This document shows positions 23,697 to 31,868 of a stretch of 32,786 nt of DNA, one piece after another (positions within the stretch are counted from its first letter, which is position 1; every line of letters starts with the position of its first letter). Position numbers and translations under genes: made by a program. The notes beneath the pieces are model-generated. The model did no database searches. It was not told where the DNA came from and saw only the letters and a list, made by a program, of their open reading frames with translations. The DNA is from JAYUHK01 sp043767025 (GTDB taxonomy: Bacteria > Bacteroidota > Bacteroidia > Chitinophagales > Saprospiraceae). The stretch is from assembly GCA_043767025.1 (NCBI GenBank), contig JAYUHK010000182.1, positions 1 to 32,786 on the forward strand, given 5' to 3'.

Positions 23697-24113
23697 ATGA
23701 TGTATCCGATAAATTTAGTAGCTCCGATGAGCAAAGAATTAACTGATTTTGGATTTGAGGGACTTGTCAGTCCCGATGAAGTCGCCTCCGCACTTGATGG
23801 AAAAGAAGGCACTGCACTTTTGGTAGTCAATTCTGTCTGCGGCTGCGCGGCTGCCATGGCTCGACCGGGCGTGAAGATGTCTTTACAGAGTGGCAAACGT
23901 CCCGACCGTCTTTTGACTGTTTTTGCTGGAGTTGATGCGGCGGCTACGTCCAAAGCGCGTGAATACTTGATACCTTATCCGCCGTCGTCGCCTGCGATTG
24001 CGCTTTTCAAGGACGGAAATTTGGTGCATATCATTGAGCGGTATCAAATCGAAGGTCGCTCGGCAGACATGATTGCCGCTAACTTGGCTTCAGCTTTCGA
24101 GCAATATTGTTGA
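23697..24113 (+). CDS. BrxA/BrxB-family bacilliredoxin
   Basis: This 138-residue protein has the characteristic VNSVCGCAAAMARPG block with the CGC redox motif (Cys48 and Cys50) and YPPSSPAIALFKDG, as in YphP/YqiW. In Firmicutes these enzymes remove bacillithiol from mixed disulfides; a similar thiol role is inferred here. ATG-ATG at 23697/23700 are the likely starts; a TTG further upstream is less probable. A terminator shared with pdxH follows. The gene is single. Confidence 0.93.
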   Translation: MMYPINLVAPMSKELTDFGFEGLVSPDEVASALDGKEGTALLVVNSVCGCAAAMARPGVKMSLQSGKRPDRLLTVFAGVDAAATSKAREYLIPYPPSSPAIALFKDGNLVHIIERYQIEGRSADMIAANLASAFEQYC

Positions 24114-24236
24114 GCAAATAAGAAGTTTTTAGTTTTTAGTTTTTTTCTAAAAATCAATAATTTATACCGCCTTGCAAACAATATTCATTTGAGCGTGAGC
24201 AATTATTTACAATAAAAATACTTTTGCTCTAAAAAA

Positions 24237-24272
24237 AAATCGGGCGGCTTTTCAGAGCCGCCCGATTTCTTT
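24237..24272. terminator. Bidirectional terminator between bacilliredoxin gene and pdxH
   Basis: AAATCGGGCGGCT at 24237-24249 pairs perfectly with AGCCGCCCGATTT at 24256-24268 around a 6-base loop. The A run before it gives a T run on the minus strand, and a T-rich stretch follows on the plus strand. The two flanking genes converge on it. Confidence 0.92.
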
Positions 24273-24273
24273 G

Positions 24274-24930
24274 TCAAGGCGCAAGCCTAACAATGTCCCA
24301 CTGCTTCGATTCGGACTTTTTTTCATACACCAGTCTATCATGCAGCCGACTTCTTCTACCCTGCCAAAATTCTATTTTTTCGGGCAATAATCGAAATCCG
24401 CCCCAATTCGGCGGCAGTGGCAGCGCAGCAATATCAGCGTATTGCGCTTCTAATTTTTTGGTGTTTTCCTCCAGCAACTTTCTGTCAGTTAGCGGTTGGC
24501 TTTGCGGAGAAGCCCAAGCTCCAATCTGGCTGCTTTTTGGGCGACTTTGAAAATATTCCGTCGAAATCGCGACGCTCACTCGCTCGACTCTTCCTTCTAT
24601 TCGCACCTGTCTTTCCAACTCGTGCCACAAAAAAACCAACGCCGCAGAGGGATTTTCGGTAAGTTCTCGCCCTTTTCTACTTTCATAATTGGTGTAGAAA
24701 ATAAAACCATCGTCCAAGCCTTTGAGCAACACTATCCTCGCCGACGGCTTGCCCGCATGCGTGCAAGTCGCCAAAGTCATAGCGTTGGGTTCGTGCAAGC
24801 CTGCCGCTACCGCTTCCGCCATCCACAGCTCGAACTGCTCTATGGGATTGGCGACTACGTCCGCCATATCCAATGCTTTTGCTTTATAATCAAGCCGCAA
24901 GTCCGCTAAATTTATCTTATTTGTTTCCAT
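24274..24930 (-). CDS. pdxH: Pyridoxamine 5'-phosphate oxidase
   Basis: This 218-residue FMN enzyme oxidises pyridoxine or pyridoxamine 5'-phosphate to pyridoxal 5'-phosphate. Family blocks are all visible: NAMTLATCTHAGKPSARIVL (about 49-68), the FMN-binding FYTNYESRKGRELTENP (78-94), QVRIEGRVERVS and, at the end, PNWGGFRLLPEKIEFWQGR with RLHDRLVYEK. The start MetGluThrAsnLys fits the length of homologues. It stands alone on the minus strand; the 160-bp repeat B lies about 100 bases upstream of its start. Confidence 0.97.
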   Translation of the reverse strand: METNKINLADLRLDYKAKALDMADVVANPIEQFELWMAEAVAAGLHEPNAMTLATCTHAGKPSARIVLLKGLDDGFIFYTNYESRKGRELTENPSAALVFLWHELERQVRIEGRVERVSVAISTEYFQSRPKSSQIGAWASPQSQPLTDRKLLEENTKKLEAQYADIAALPLPPNWGGFRLLPEKIEFWQGRRSRLHDRLVYEKKSESKQWDIVRLAP

Positions 24931-25029
24931 ACTATTTTTTGATTTTTTTAACCATTTTCAAAACTTCAAACACCATTTCAAACAGTTTGGTTTTGCAAAA
25001 AGCTATTTCCTTTCTCGCAGACTGCCTAA

Positions 25030-25187
25030 TGAATGTATCTAAAATAAACTACCCATTTTTTCTGCTAAATTAGAACCAATCACTGCGTAATTTTTCGTTA
25101 CAACACCCTGCTTTGCGCCTCAAAAATGCCTTGTTATTCATTGAATTTATTTGAAAAATTTGAATACCTTATTTTTTCTTCATTTCT
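25030..25187. repeat. 158-bp dispersed element, copy B
   Basis: In plus orientation this aligns with the reverse complement of 3868-4028. Shared blocks in order are GAATGTATC/GAACGCGTC with AAAATAA, then CTGCGT, TTTTCGTTAC, GCGCCTCAAA, TGCCTT, and finally TACCTTATTTTYTCTTCATT. Ends GAATG and CATTTC form a terminal inverted repeat as in copy A, but the internal arms have diverged more. No protein is encoded. Confidence 0.68.
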
Positions 25188-25191
25188 AAAC

Positions 25192-25223
25192 AAAAAAAAC
25201 CCTGCCAAACAAGTTTGACAGGG
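25192..25223 (-). terminator. Minus-strand hairpin with T run, no gene directly upstream
   Basis: CCCTGCCAAAC at 25200-25210 pairs with GTTTGACAGGG at 25213-25223 with one mismatch. On the minus strand it is followed by eight T bases (25192-25199). rplQ already has its own terminator at 25617-25653, so this one would stop a different minus-strand transcript from 25224-25616. Confidence 0.6.
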
Positions 25224-25616
25224 ACAAAACAAAAAACAAACACTATGAACAAACACTTTCTTAATTCGGACTGGAAGATGCAACCTTAAAACTTACCTTT
25301 ATAAGATATATTTATTTTAATCGCATCTGATAGTAGTATTTCAAACTTCGTACCAACTTTCATTAATATGTAGTAGCGAGCGGATAATAAAAATCAAGTA
25401 TTTTTATTATTAATATATGTTATGAATGATAATAAGTTATCTATTTCAATTTTTGATAAATATTAGCGATTGATTATCAAGGTTTTAAAGATTGAATTAA
25501 TAGCAATAAGCGCGATTCGGAGTGCTAAAAAAATTTGCCAAGTCACAACAAAAAAAATATAACTTTTTTATTTTCTCTTTTATTTTTTCAAAAATCTTAA
25601 AAAAATTATTCCTAAA
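25224..25616. other. AT-rich intergenic region, no gene recognised
   Basis: These 393 bases are flanked by two minus-strand terminators. No protein gene or known RNA was recognised. A 25-codon frame on the minus strand (25286-25363) starts MKVGTKFEILL and a 14-codon frame on the plus strand begins at 25244; neither is convincing. An AT-only inverted repeat lies at 25384-25410. Confidence 0.5.
25384..25410. repeat. Perfect AT-rich inverted repeat
   Basis: ATAATAAAAAT at 25384-25394 and ATTTTTATTAT at 25400-25410 are perfect 11-base complements around CAAGT. It could be an operator, a weak terminator or chance in AT-rich DNA. Confidence 0.5.
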
Positions 25617-25653
25617 AAAAATAGCAGCCGAATAAAATTCGGCTGCTATTTTT
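25617..25653. terminator. Terminator at the end of the ribosomal protein operon (after rplQ)
   Basis: AATAGCAGCCGAAT at 25620-25633 pairs perfectly with ATTCGGCTGCTATT at 25637-25650 around a 3-base loop, with A and T runs on both sides. On the minus strand a run of seven Ts follows. It lies 24 bases past the rplQ stop. Confidence 0.93.
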
Positions 25654-25677
25654 AAATATTCTACTAACTTTTAGTTT

Positions 25678-26235
25678 TTATGCTTTCTCCTCGCTCGCTT
25701 CGGGATGGTTTTCTTCCGTAGATTTCTCCACGCTTGCGACCTCTTCTTCGTGAGCAGCTTCTACTTCGGTAGAAATTTCCTCCGTTGCTGCGGTTGCTTC
25801 AGATTTTTTTCCTCCACGACGCGTCCGCTTCTTGGAAGCTGCTCCATCTGCTGCAGATGTTTTGGACGACATCGTTTCGTTGAAATCTACGAACTCAATC
25901 ATCGCCATTTCGGCAGCGTCACCTTGTCGGAAGCCCAACTTAATGATTCGCACATATCCGCCCGGTCGGTTGGCGATTTTTGGTGCTATAGTAGCAAACA
26001 ATTCGTGCGTAGCCTCTTTGTCTTGCAAATAACTGAACACGACACGACGAGAGTGAGTCGTATTGTCCTTTGATTTGGTAATCAGCGGCTCGATGTGCAA
26101 GCGCAATGCTTTTGCTTTTGCGAGCGTGGTGTTGATGCGTTTGTGCGTGATTAGCGCAGCCGCCAAATTTTTGAGGAGCGCGACTCTGTGTCCTTTTTTG
26201 CGCCCGAGATTATTGACTTTATCGCCGTGTCTCAT
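25678..26235 (-). CDS. rplQ: 50S ribosomal protein L17
   Basis: This 185-residue protein has the L17 core MRHGDKVNNLGRKKGHR, LAAALITHKRINTTLAKAKA and RPGGYVRIIKLGFRQGDAA in residues 1-120. Residues from about 122 to 185 are an extra low-complexity tail rich in Glu, Ala, Ser and Lys, longer than in E. coli L17 (127 residues) but usual in Bacteroidota. L17 lines the exit-tunnel side of the 50S subunit. It is the last gene of the block; 249 bases with a hairpin at 26412-26453 separate it from rpoA. Confidence 0.98.
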   Translation of the reverse strand: MRHGDKVNNLGRKKGHRVALLKNLAAALITHKRINTTLAKAKALRLHIEPLITKSKDNTTHSRRVVFSYLQDKEATHELFATIAPKIANRPGGYVRIIKLGFRQGDAAEMAMIEFVDFNETMSSKTSAADGAASKKRTRRGGKKSEATAATEEISTEVEAAHEEEVASVEKSTEENHPEASEEKA

Positions 26236-26411
26236 GTTAAAAAAATGTTTAGCTTCGCAACACTTTTCCGACCTTTTGTGGCAATTTTCTTTCCGATGGA
26301 AAGCTACTGCGCGTCAGACGAAGTTATTGCAAAAAATGATGATGATTATTGATGAACTATCCTTGACAGACAGCTTTTTTTACTAAATTTTATACCAACT
26401 CTGTGGCGGCA

Positions 26412-26453
26412 AAAAAGAGTTGCAAGGACGTTTTGTCTTTTGCAACTCTTTTT
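26412..26453. terminator. Hairpin between rpoA and rplQ
   Basis: AAAAAGAGTTGCAA at 26412-26425 pairs perfectly with TTGCAACTCTTTTT at 26440-26453, with a 14-base loop. On the minus strand a run of T bases ends the stem, so it looks like an intrinsic terminator or attenuator inside the operon. Confidence 0.8.
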
Positions 26454-26484
26454 ATCCACTCTTTCAGAGTATTTTGAAGAACGA

Positions 26485-27483
26485 TTACTCTTCCTCCAAC
26501 TTATATTTTGACAAATCCATACCGAAAGTAAGTCCTTTTTCTTGCAAAAGTTCTTCTATTTCGACCAAAGATTTTTTACCAAAGTTTCTAAATTTGAGCA
26601 ACTCGTGTGTGTCGAAGCGAACCATTTCTGACAAAGAATTGATTTTCGCTGCTTTCAAACAGTTGTAAGCTCTTACAGACAAGTCGAGGTCTTCGAGGTT
26701 TGTCTTCAACAATTTTCTCATGTGAAGAATATGCTCATCTACTACGCTGTCCTCGCGCATAGCGGCATCTTCAAATGTGATATTTTCGTCCGTAATCAAC
26801 ATTAAATGCTGAATCATAATGCGCGAAGCGTCTTTGATTGCCTCTTCTGGGTGAATAGTGCCGTCTGTTTTTACGTCAATCGTCAATTTTTCGTAGTCCG
26901 TTCTCTGCCCAACACGAGTGTTGGAAACTTTATAGGCTACGTTTTTGATGGGCGTATAAATTGCGTCTATCGGAATAACGCCGATGGACGCGTCTTTTGG
27001 CAAATTCTCGTCCGCTGGGACATACCCTCTACCTTTAGAAATTGTAAATTCAATTTCTAAACTCACGAAGGGCTCCATTGTGCAGATGAGCAAATTCGGG
27101 TTCATTACCTTGAATACATTGGTGTGCGCCTCAATATCACCAGCCACAAATTTATCTTTACCGCTTATAGTAAGATATATTTTCTCACTGCTCATCTCCT
27201 CGTCGGCGATAAGTTGCTTGATGCGAACTTGCTTTAAGTTCAAGATTATTTCTACTACGTCCTCCACAACGCCACGAATGGTTGCGAACTCATGATCTAC
27301 GCCCGCTATACGAACCGCAGATATGGCAAAACCTTCCAAAGAAGACAATAAAATACGACGCAGTGAATTACCTATTGTTTGTCCGAAACCTGGTTCCAAA
27401 GGTTTGAATTCAAAAACACCTTCGAAATCTGTTGATTTCTGCATGATGATTTTGTCGGGCTTCTGAAAGTTTAGGATACTCAT
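26485..27483 (-). CDS. rpoA: RNA polymerase alpha subunit
   Basis: This 332-residue subunit scaffolds the core polymerase. The N-terminal dimerisation domain (about 1-230) has FEFKPLEPGFGQTIGNSLRR and LLSSLEGFAISAVRI; the C-terminal domain (about 250-320) has the helix-hairpin-helix LLKTNLEDLDLSVRAYNCLK and LLKFRNFGKKSLVEI, which contacts DNA and regulators. It has normal length and lies 170 bases after rpsD, with a hairpin terminator-like structure between. Confidence 0.99.
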   Translation of the reverse strand: MSILNFQKPDKIIMQKSTDFEGVFEFKPLEPGFGQTIGNSLRRILLSSLEGFAISAVRIAGVDHEFATIRGVVEDVVEIILNLKQVRIKQLIADEEMSSEKIYLTISGKDKFVAGDIEAHTNVFKVMNPNLLICTMEPFVSLEIEFTISKGRGYVPADENLPKDASIGVIPIDAIYTPIKNVAYKVSNTRVGQRTDYEKLTIDVKTDGTIHPEEAIKDASRIMIQHLMLITDENITFEDAAMREDSVVDEHILHMRKLLKTNLEDLDLSVRAYNCLKAAKINSLSEMVRFDTHELLKFRNFGKKSLVEIEELLQEKGLTFGMDLSKYKLEEE

Positions 27484-27597
27484 TTATTATGAATTGAATA
27501 GTATTTGCGAAAGGATTTTTGATTGAAACTGTTTTAGCTAACCGATGAAGGTTATAAAAAGTTCACATTTTATCGAGTTGATATATTTTGGAGTAAC

Positions 27598-27640
27598 AAA
27601 AAACTTGACAAAAAATGGAACAAACCATTTTTTGCCAAGT
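27598..27640 (-). terminator. Attenuator-like hairpin between rpsD and rpoA
   Basis: A 16-base arm at 27603-27618 (ACTTGACAAAAAATGG) pairs with 27625-27640 (CCATTTTTTGCCAAGT) with one mismatch and a 6-base loop. On the minus strand a T run follows directly. It lies 13 bases past the rpsD stop. Confidence 0.75.
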
Positions 27641-27653
27641 CTAAATATACTAT

Positions 27654-28271
27654 TTACTTCGAGTAAAGTTCTACGATTAATTGTTCGTTGATATTCTCTG
27701 GAATTTGATTTCTTTCGGGGTATCTTACGAAAATTCCCTCCATTTTATCTGGATTCCACTCCAACCACGTAAATTGTTTTACGTTGGAAGTTCTTGATTT
27801 CACATTGTTTTCTACGACTTCCAAGCCTTTTGATTTTCCGCGCACGCTGACTACATCGCCCGGACGGATTTGGCAAGAAGGTATGTTTGTCACTACACCG
27901 TTCACGGTAACGTGACCGTGAGAGACCAACTGCCGAGCTCCACGGCGAGTGTTGGATATACCCAAGCGATAAACTGTATTGTCTAAGCGCGCCTCCAACA
28001 ACTGCAACAAGACTTCGCCCGTCACACCACTTTTCTTGGTAGCTTCGTGGAAAGTTTTTCTGAACTGACGCTCTAATACACCATAGGTGTATTTTGCTTT
28101 TTGCTTCTCCATCAACTGGATTGCATAGTTAGAACGCTGCTTTTTTTTGCGTGTCGTACCGTGTTGTCCGGGTGGAACGCCCTTTCTTTTTTCAAAAGCT
28201 TTATCAAAACCAAAGATGGCTTCCCCAAATGCTCTCGCTTTTTTGGACGTAGGTCCTATATATCTTGCCAT
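27654..28271 (-). CDS. rpsD: 30S ribosomal protein S4
   Basis: This 205-residue primary 16S-binding protein nucleates small-subunit assembly and may act as an operon repressor. It starts MARYIGPTSKKARAFGE and has GVPPGQHG, the S4 RNA-binding domain LEARLDNTVYRLGISNTRRG and ARQLVSHGHVTVNG (about 92-122). The N-terminal zinc cysteines of some S4 proteins are missing (C-minus type). It follows rpsK after 101 bases. Confidence 0.98.
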   Translation of the reverse strand: MARYIGPTSKKARAFGEAIFGFDKAFEKRKGVPPGQHGTTRKKKQRSNYAIQLMEKQKAKYTYGVLERQFRKTFHEATKKSGVTGEVLLQLLEARLDNTVYRLGISNTRRGARQLVSHGHVTVNGVVTNIPSCQIRPGDVVSVRGKSKGLEVVENNVKSRTSNVKQFTWLEWNPDKMEGIFVRYPERNQIPENINEQLIVELYSK

Positions 28272-28372
28272 TATCTGAAAAAATTATTAGATGAATGTTT
28301 TTTCCTAAATTTTATAAATAATATCCAACCGAATGGAAAAATTTAAGTCAAGGAATTTTTTAAAAGTTAAAA

Positions 28373-28762
28373 TTATACTCTTCTTCTTTTCGGTGGGCGG
28401 CAACCGTTGTGAGGAAGTGGCGTTACGTCACGAATGATAGTAACCTTGATTCCAGCAGCGTCAATCGCACGGATTGCAGCTTCTCGACCAGAACCCGGAC
28501 CTTTCACAAAGATTTCCGCAGTCCTCATTCCTGCCTCGAATGCTGTTTTAGATGCCTCCGTAGCTGCCATTTGAGCGGCGTAAGGTGTGTTCTTTTTAGA
28601 ACCTCTGAAACCAGCTTTTCCAGCAGATGCCCAAGATATTACTTGTCCCTGACGGTTGGTAAGAGAAATAATGATGTTGTTGAATGTTGCTTGAATGTGT
28701 GCTACACCTTCCGCTTCTACTTTGACAACTCTTTTTTTAACTTTTTTTACTGCTTTTGCCAT
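28373..28762 (-). CDS. rpsK: 30S ribosomal protein S11
   Basis: This 129-residue platform protein is easily recognised by IQATFNNIIISLTNRQGQVI, the GFRGSKKNTPYAAQMAAT block and the terminal PHNGCRPPKRRRV. The basic N-terminus (KAVKKVKKRVVKV) is typical. It follows rpsM by 54 bases in the standard gene order. Confidence 0.99.
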   Translation of the reverse strand: MAKAVKKVKKRVVKVEAEGVAHIQATFNNIIISLTNRQGQVISWASAGKAGFRGSKKNTPYAAQMAATEASKTAFEAGMRTAEIFVKGPGSGREAAIRAIDAAGIKVTIIRDVTPLPHNGCRPPKRRRV

Positions 28763-28816
28763 AACTATTTTGAATTAGTAGCCCCATACAATAATCGGGC
28801 TACAAGTTATTTTTTA

Positions 28817-29194
28817 CTATTTACCTACTTTCTTTTTGTTCGCGACCGTCTTACGTTTTCCTTTACGGGTACGAGCGTTGGTACGAGTGCGCTGCCCTCT
28901 CAAAGGCAAGCCTTTACGGTGACGAAGACCGCGATAGCAAGCTATGTCCATCAAACGCTTGATGCTCAACTGTACCTCTGACCGAAGCTCACCTTCTACT
29001 TTCACGTCATCGGTGATGATGCGAGAGATAGTACGAATGTTATCATCTGTCCACGCTTCGACTTTTACATCTTCGCTGATTCCCGCTTTTTCGAGAATGA
29101 ACTTGGCAGTGGATCTACCGATGCCAAAGACATAAGTAAGACCAATCACGCCTCTTTTATTTTTCGGCAAATCGTTACCTGCTATACGAGCCAT
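28817..29194 (-). CDS. rpsM: 30S ribosomal protein S13
   Basis: This 125-residue head protein contacts the 50S subunit. It starts MARIAGNDLPKNKRGVIGLT, carries YVFGIGRSTA and the C-terminal HRKGLPLRGQRTRTNARTRK, and ends in a Lys-rich tail. It lies 60 bases downstream of rpmJ, in the normal bacterial order. Confidence 0.99.
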   Translation of the reverse strand: MARIAGNDLPKNKRGVIGLTYVFGIGRSTAKFILEKAGISEDVKVEAWTDDNIRTISRIITDDVKVEGELRSEVQLSIKRLMDIACYRGLRHRKGLPLRGQRTRTNARTRKGKRKTVANKKKVGK

Positions 29195-29254
29195 TTTATT
29201 AAGTATTTTATAAGAAATAAAAATCTGTGAAGTTTATAAATTCACAAAATGATA

Positions 29255-29371
29255 CTACCCTTGACGTTGTTTGTACTTAGGGTTTTTCTTGTTGATTACA
29301 TACAACTTGCCTTTGCGTCTCACAATTTTGCAATCTGCGGAGCGTTTCTTGATAGATGCTCTGACTTTCAT
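29255..29371 (-). CDS. rpmJ: 50S ribosomal protein L36, zinc-free form
   Basis: A 38-residue protein read from the minus strand between infA and rpsM: MKVRASIKKRSADCKIVRRK, then GKLYVINKKNPKYKQRQG. Only one of the usual zinc ligands (Cys14) remains, the others being Ser, Asn and Tyr, so this is a C-minus L36 as is common in Bacteroidota. It lies 30 bases after infA and is too short for most simple gene scans. Confidence 0.96.
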   Translation of the reverse strand: MKVRASIKKRSADCKIVRRKGKLYVINKKNPKYKQRQG

Positions 29372-29401
29372 TAGATGAATATTTTATCTTTAAAAAAAAA
29401 T

Positions 29402-29620
29402 CTACTTGTATCGGTAGGTGATTCGCCCTCGCGACAAATCGTAAATGGACATTTCCACTGAAACTTTATCACCGGGCAGGATACGTATGTAATTCATACG
29501 CATTTTACCTGAAATAGTGGCGATAATTTGATGTTCATTTTCAAGACGAACTCTGAACATTGCGTTTGACAATGCTTCTTCTATTATACCGTCTTGCTTG
29601 ATAGCATCTTGTTTTGCCAT
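29402..29620 (-). CDS. infA: Translation initiation factor IF-1
   Basis: This 72-residue OB-fold protein binds the A site of the 30S subunit during initiation. The sequence AKQDAIKQDGIIEEALSNAM, FRVRLENEHQIIATISGKMR and the ending DLSRGRITYRYK is fully diagnostic. It lies 25 bases after map and 30 before rpmJ, as in most bacteria. Confidence 0.99.
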   Translation of the reverse strand: MAKQDAIKQDGIIEEALSNAMFRVRLENEHQIIATISGKMRMNYIRILPGDKVSVEMSIYDLSRGRITYRYK

Positions 29621-29645
29621 ATTTTAAATTTCGGAGTGCAAATAT

Positions 29646-30470
29646 CTAATTATTTATTGAAATTTCCTTTATTTCAGGATTATTTTTTATTGCTTTTTCT
29701 ATAAACGAATGATCGGACAACACATCTGCCTTATCTTTCCTCACTACTACTGTGTGTTCGTAGTGCGCCGAAGGCTTTTTATCTTTGGCTATTATCGTCC
29801 AACGGTCTGATAATGTGACCACTTCTTTTTTTCCCATGTTTATCATAGGTTCGATAGCGATTACCAATCCATCTCTCAAAACCACACCATTTCCTCTCTT
29901 TCCGTGATTAGCGACTTGCGGATCTTCGTGCAAATCCTTACCGATTCCGTGTCCTACCAAATCGCGAACCACACTATAATTGTGCTTACGCTCCGTATAA
30001 TCTTGCACCGCAAACCCAATATCTCCGATTCTTTTTCCTACTATCGCCACTTCAACCGCTTGATTGAGTGATTTTTTGGTAGCGACCAAAAGCTGCATTA
30101 CATCTTTCGGAACTTCTCCTACTGCGAATGTGTAAGCTGCATCTCCGAAATATCCGTTTAGAGCTACGCCGCAATCTACTGAAACTATATCTCCGTCTTG
30201 CAACTCTCTTTCTGAAGGAAAACCATGCACAACTGCTTCATTGATAGACCAACACAACGTGAAGGGAAAAACATCTTTTCCGTCTCTGCCGTATCCTTTG
30301 AAAGCTGGTACTGCGTGGTGGTCGCGGATAAATTTTTCTGCCTCTCGGTCAATGTCTATTCCCTTCGCTCCAGGTTTTAGAAGACTTCCAACGTGTGCCA
30401 AAGTTTTACAAACCAATATACAACTTTCTCTTATCAACTCTACCTCGGCTTGAGTTTTATAATAAATCAT
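29646..30470 (-). CDS. map: Methionine aminopeptidase, type I
   Basis: This 274-residue metalloenzyme removes the initiator Met from new proteins. The metal ligands appear in order: Asp99 (VSVDCGV), Asp110 (GYFGDAAYTF), His174 (VGHGIGKDLHE), Glu207 (IEPMIN) and Glu238 (YEHTVVV), with the substrate His82 (VVHGFP). It has no zinc-finger extension. It lies 22 bases after secY. The C-terminal dozen residues (NNPEIKEISINN) extend a little past the usual end. Confidence 0.98.
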   Translation of the reverse strand: MIYYKTQAEVELIRESCILVCKTLAHVGSLLKPGAKGIDIDREAEKFIRDHHAVPAFKGYGRDGKDVFPFTLCWSINEAVVHGFPSERELQDGDIVSVDCGVALNGYFGDAAYTFAVGEVPKDVMQLLVATKKSLNQAVEVAIVGKRIGDIGFAVQDYTERKHNYSVVRDLVGHGIGKDLHEDPQVANHGKRGNGVVLRDGLVIAIEPMINMGKKEVVTLSDRWTIIAKDKKPSAHYEHTVVVRKDKADVLSDHSFIEKAIKNNPEIKEISINN

Positions 30471-30492
30471 AATACTTGTTGGATTAATAATA

Positions 30493-31866
30493 CTAAATAC
30501 CTGCCCCGATTTCTGCCAATCCGCCTGCGCTTCTGCCTTGTACTCGACCAGATTTTACCAATCCATCGTATTTTTGCATCAACAAGTGACTTTCGATTTG
30601 GGAAAGAGTGTCTAAAACCACCCCCACAAAAATCAACAATGAAGTTCCACCAAAAAATTGTGCAAAAGACGCATTTACTCCAAATCCTTTCGCAAAAGAC
30701 GGCATTATGGAAATGAGTCCCAAAAATATAGAACCCGGCAATGTCACTCTTGTAGTGACAGCATCTATAAAATCAGCCGTGCTACTTCCCGGCTTTATAC
30801 CCGGAATGAAAGCATTTTGGCGTTTCAGATACTCTGAATATTGGGTCGGATTGACCAACAAAGCCGTATAAACGTAAGTAAATATGACTACCAATAAAAA
30901 GTACACTGCGTTATATGGCAAAGAAGTATAATCATTCAAAGCTCTCAACACTGGATTCAAAGACAGGTCATTGTTTCCTTTGGAAAAGAACTGCACCGCT
31001 GTAGCTGGCAAAAACATTAAGGCTTGCGCAAAAATTATTGGCATTACGCCTGCTGCATTCACTTTTAGCGGGATATAATCACGGTTTCCAGCAGCTGGCA
31101 TACTTGATGCGTCCCGACCAACCATTCTTTTAGCAAATTGAATCGGAATTTTTCGTACTCCCTGCACTATCATAATGGTCGCCATCACGATAGCGAACAA
31201 CATCGCTAATTCTAAAATAAAAACAATCAATGCGTTATTGGAGAATTGAGATTGAAACTCGAAGATGAAAGCACCCGGTAATCGCGCCATGATACCCGTC
31301 ATAATGATGAGGGAAACGCCGTTTCCGATACCTTTAATTTGTATTCTTTCTCCAAGCCACATCGCAAAAATAGTTCCTGCGGCAAGAATAATAATATTAC
31401 AACTCCAAAAAAGCCCCATCGGAACATTCGGAGATACCGCACCCTGCGAACTAATATACGTCAGATAGCCACTTCCTTGAACCAAAGTAACGGCTACTGC
31501 CAACATTCTCGAAATTTGGTTTAACTTCTTACGTCCTGCTTCGCCTTCTCGCTGCTGCAATCTTTGGAAGTAAGGAACTGCGAAACCTAATAGCTGAATA
31601 ATGATTGATGCAGTAATGTAAGGCATTACGCCGAGTGCGAAAATTGCCGCATTACTGAAAGCACCTCCCGTAAAGGTATTGATGAGTCCGAGCAAATCCG
31701 TAGAGTTTCTGTTTGCAGCTTTTTCAAGCACAGAAGGCATCACGCCCGGAAGTACGATATACGAACCCAAACGATAGACTGCCAGCATTCCAACTGTGAA
31801 AAGCAGGCGGTCACGAAGTTCCTTAATGCTCCAAATATTTTGGAGGGTAGTGATAAATTTTTTCAT
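30493..31866 (-). CDS. secY: Preprotein translocase subunit SecY
   Basis: This 457-residue integral membrane protein forms the protein-conducting channel with SecE and SecG. About ten hydrophobic segments are visible. Diagnostic blocks are LRDRLLFTVGMLAVYRLGSY near the start, GALAPYITASII-like GVMPYITASIIIQLLG, GERIQIKGIGNGVSLIIM, and the loop QYSEYLKRQNAFIPGIKPGS. It starts 2 bases after rplO stops, so it is translationally coupled with it. The length is normal. Confidence 0.98.
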   Translation of the reverse strand: MKKFITTLQNIWSIKELRDRLLFTVGMLAVYRLGSYIVLPGVMPSVLEKAANRNSTDLLGLINTFTGGAFSNAAIFALGVMPYITASIIIQLLGFAVPYFQRLQQREGEAGRKKLNQISRMLAVAVTLVQGSGYLTYISSQGAVSPNVPMGLFWSCNIIILAAGTIFAMWLGERIQIKGIGNGVSLIIMTGIMARLPGAFIFEFQSQFSNNALIVFILELAMLFAIVMATIMIVQGVRKIPIQFAKRMVGRDASSMPAAGNRDYIPLKVNAAGVMPIIFAQALMFLPATAVQFFSKGNNDLSLNPVLRALNDYTSLPYNAVYFLLVVIFTYVYTALLVNPTQYSEYLKRQNAFIPGIKPGSSTADFIDAVTTRVTLPGSIFLGLISIMPSFAKGFGVNASFAQFFGGTSLLIFVGVVLDTLSQIESHLLMQKYDGLVKSGRVQGRSAGGLAEIGAGI

Positions 31867-31868
31867 TC

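Noticed and set aside
25244..25288. 14-codon frame starting ATGAACAAACAC just after a hairpin
   Set aside because: Too short, no ribosome-binding site, and the hairpin's T run is on the other strand; leader peptide or attenuator not supported.
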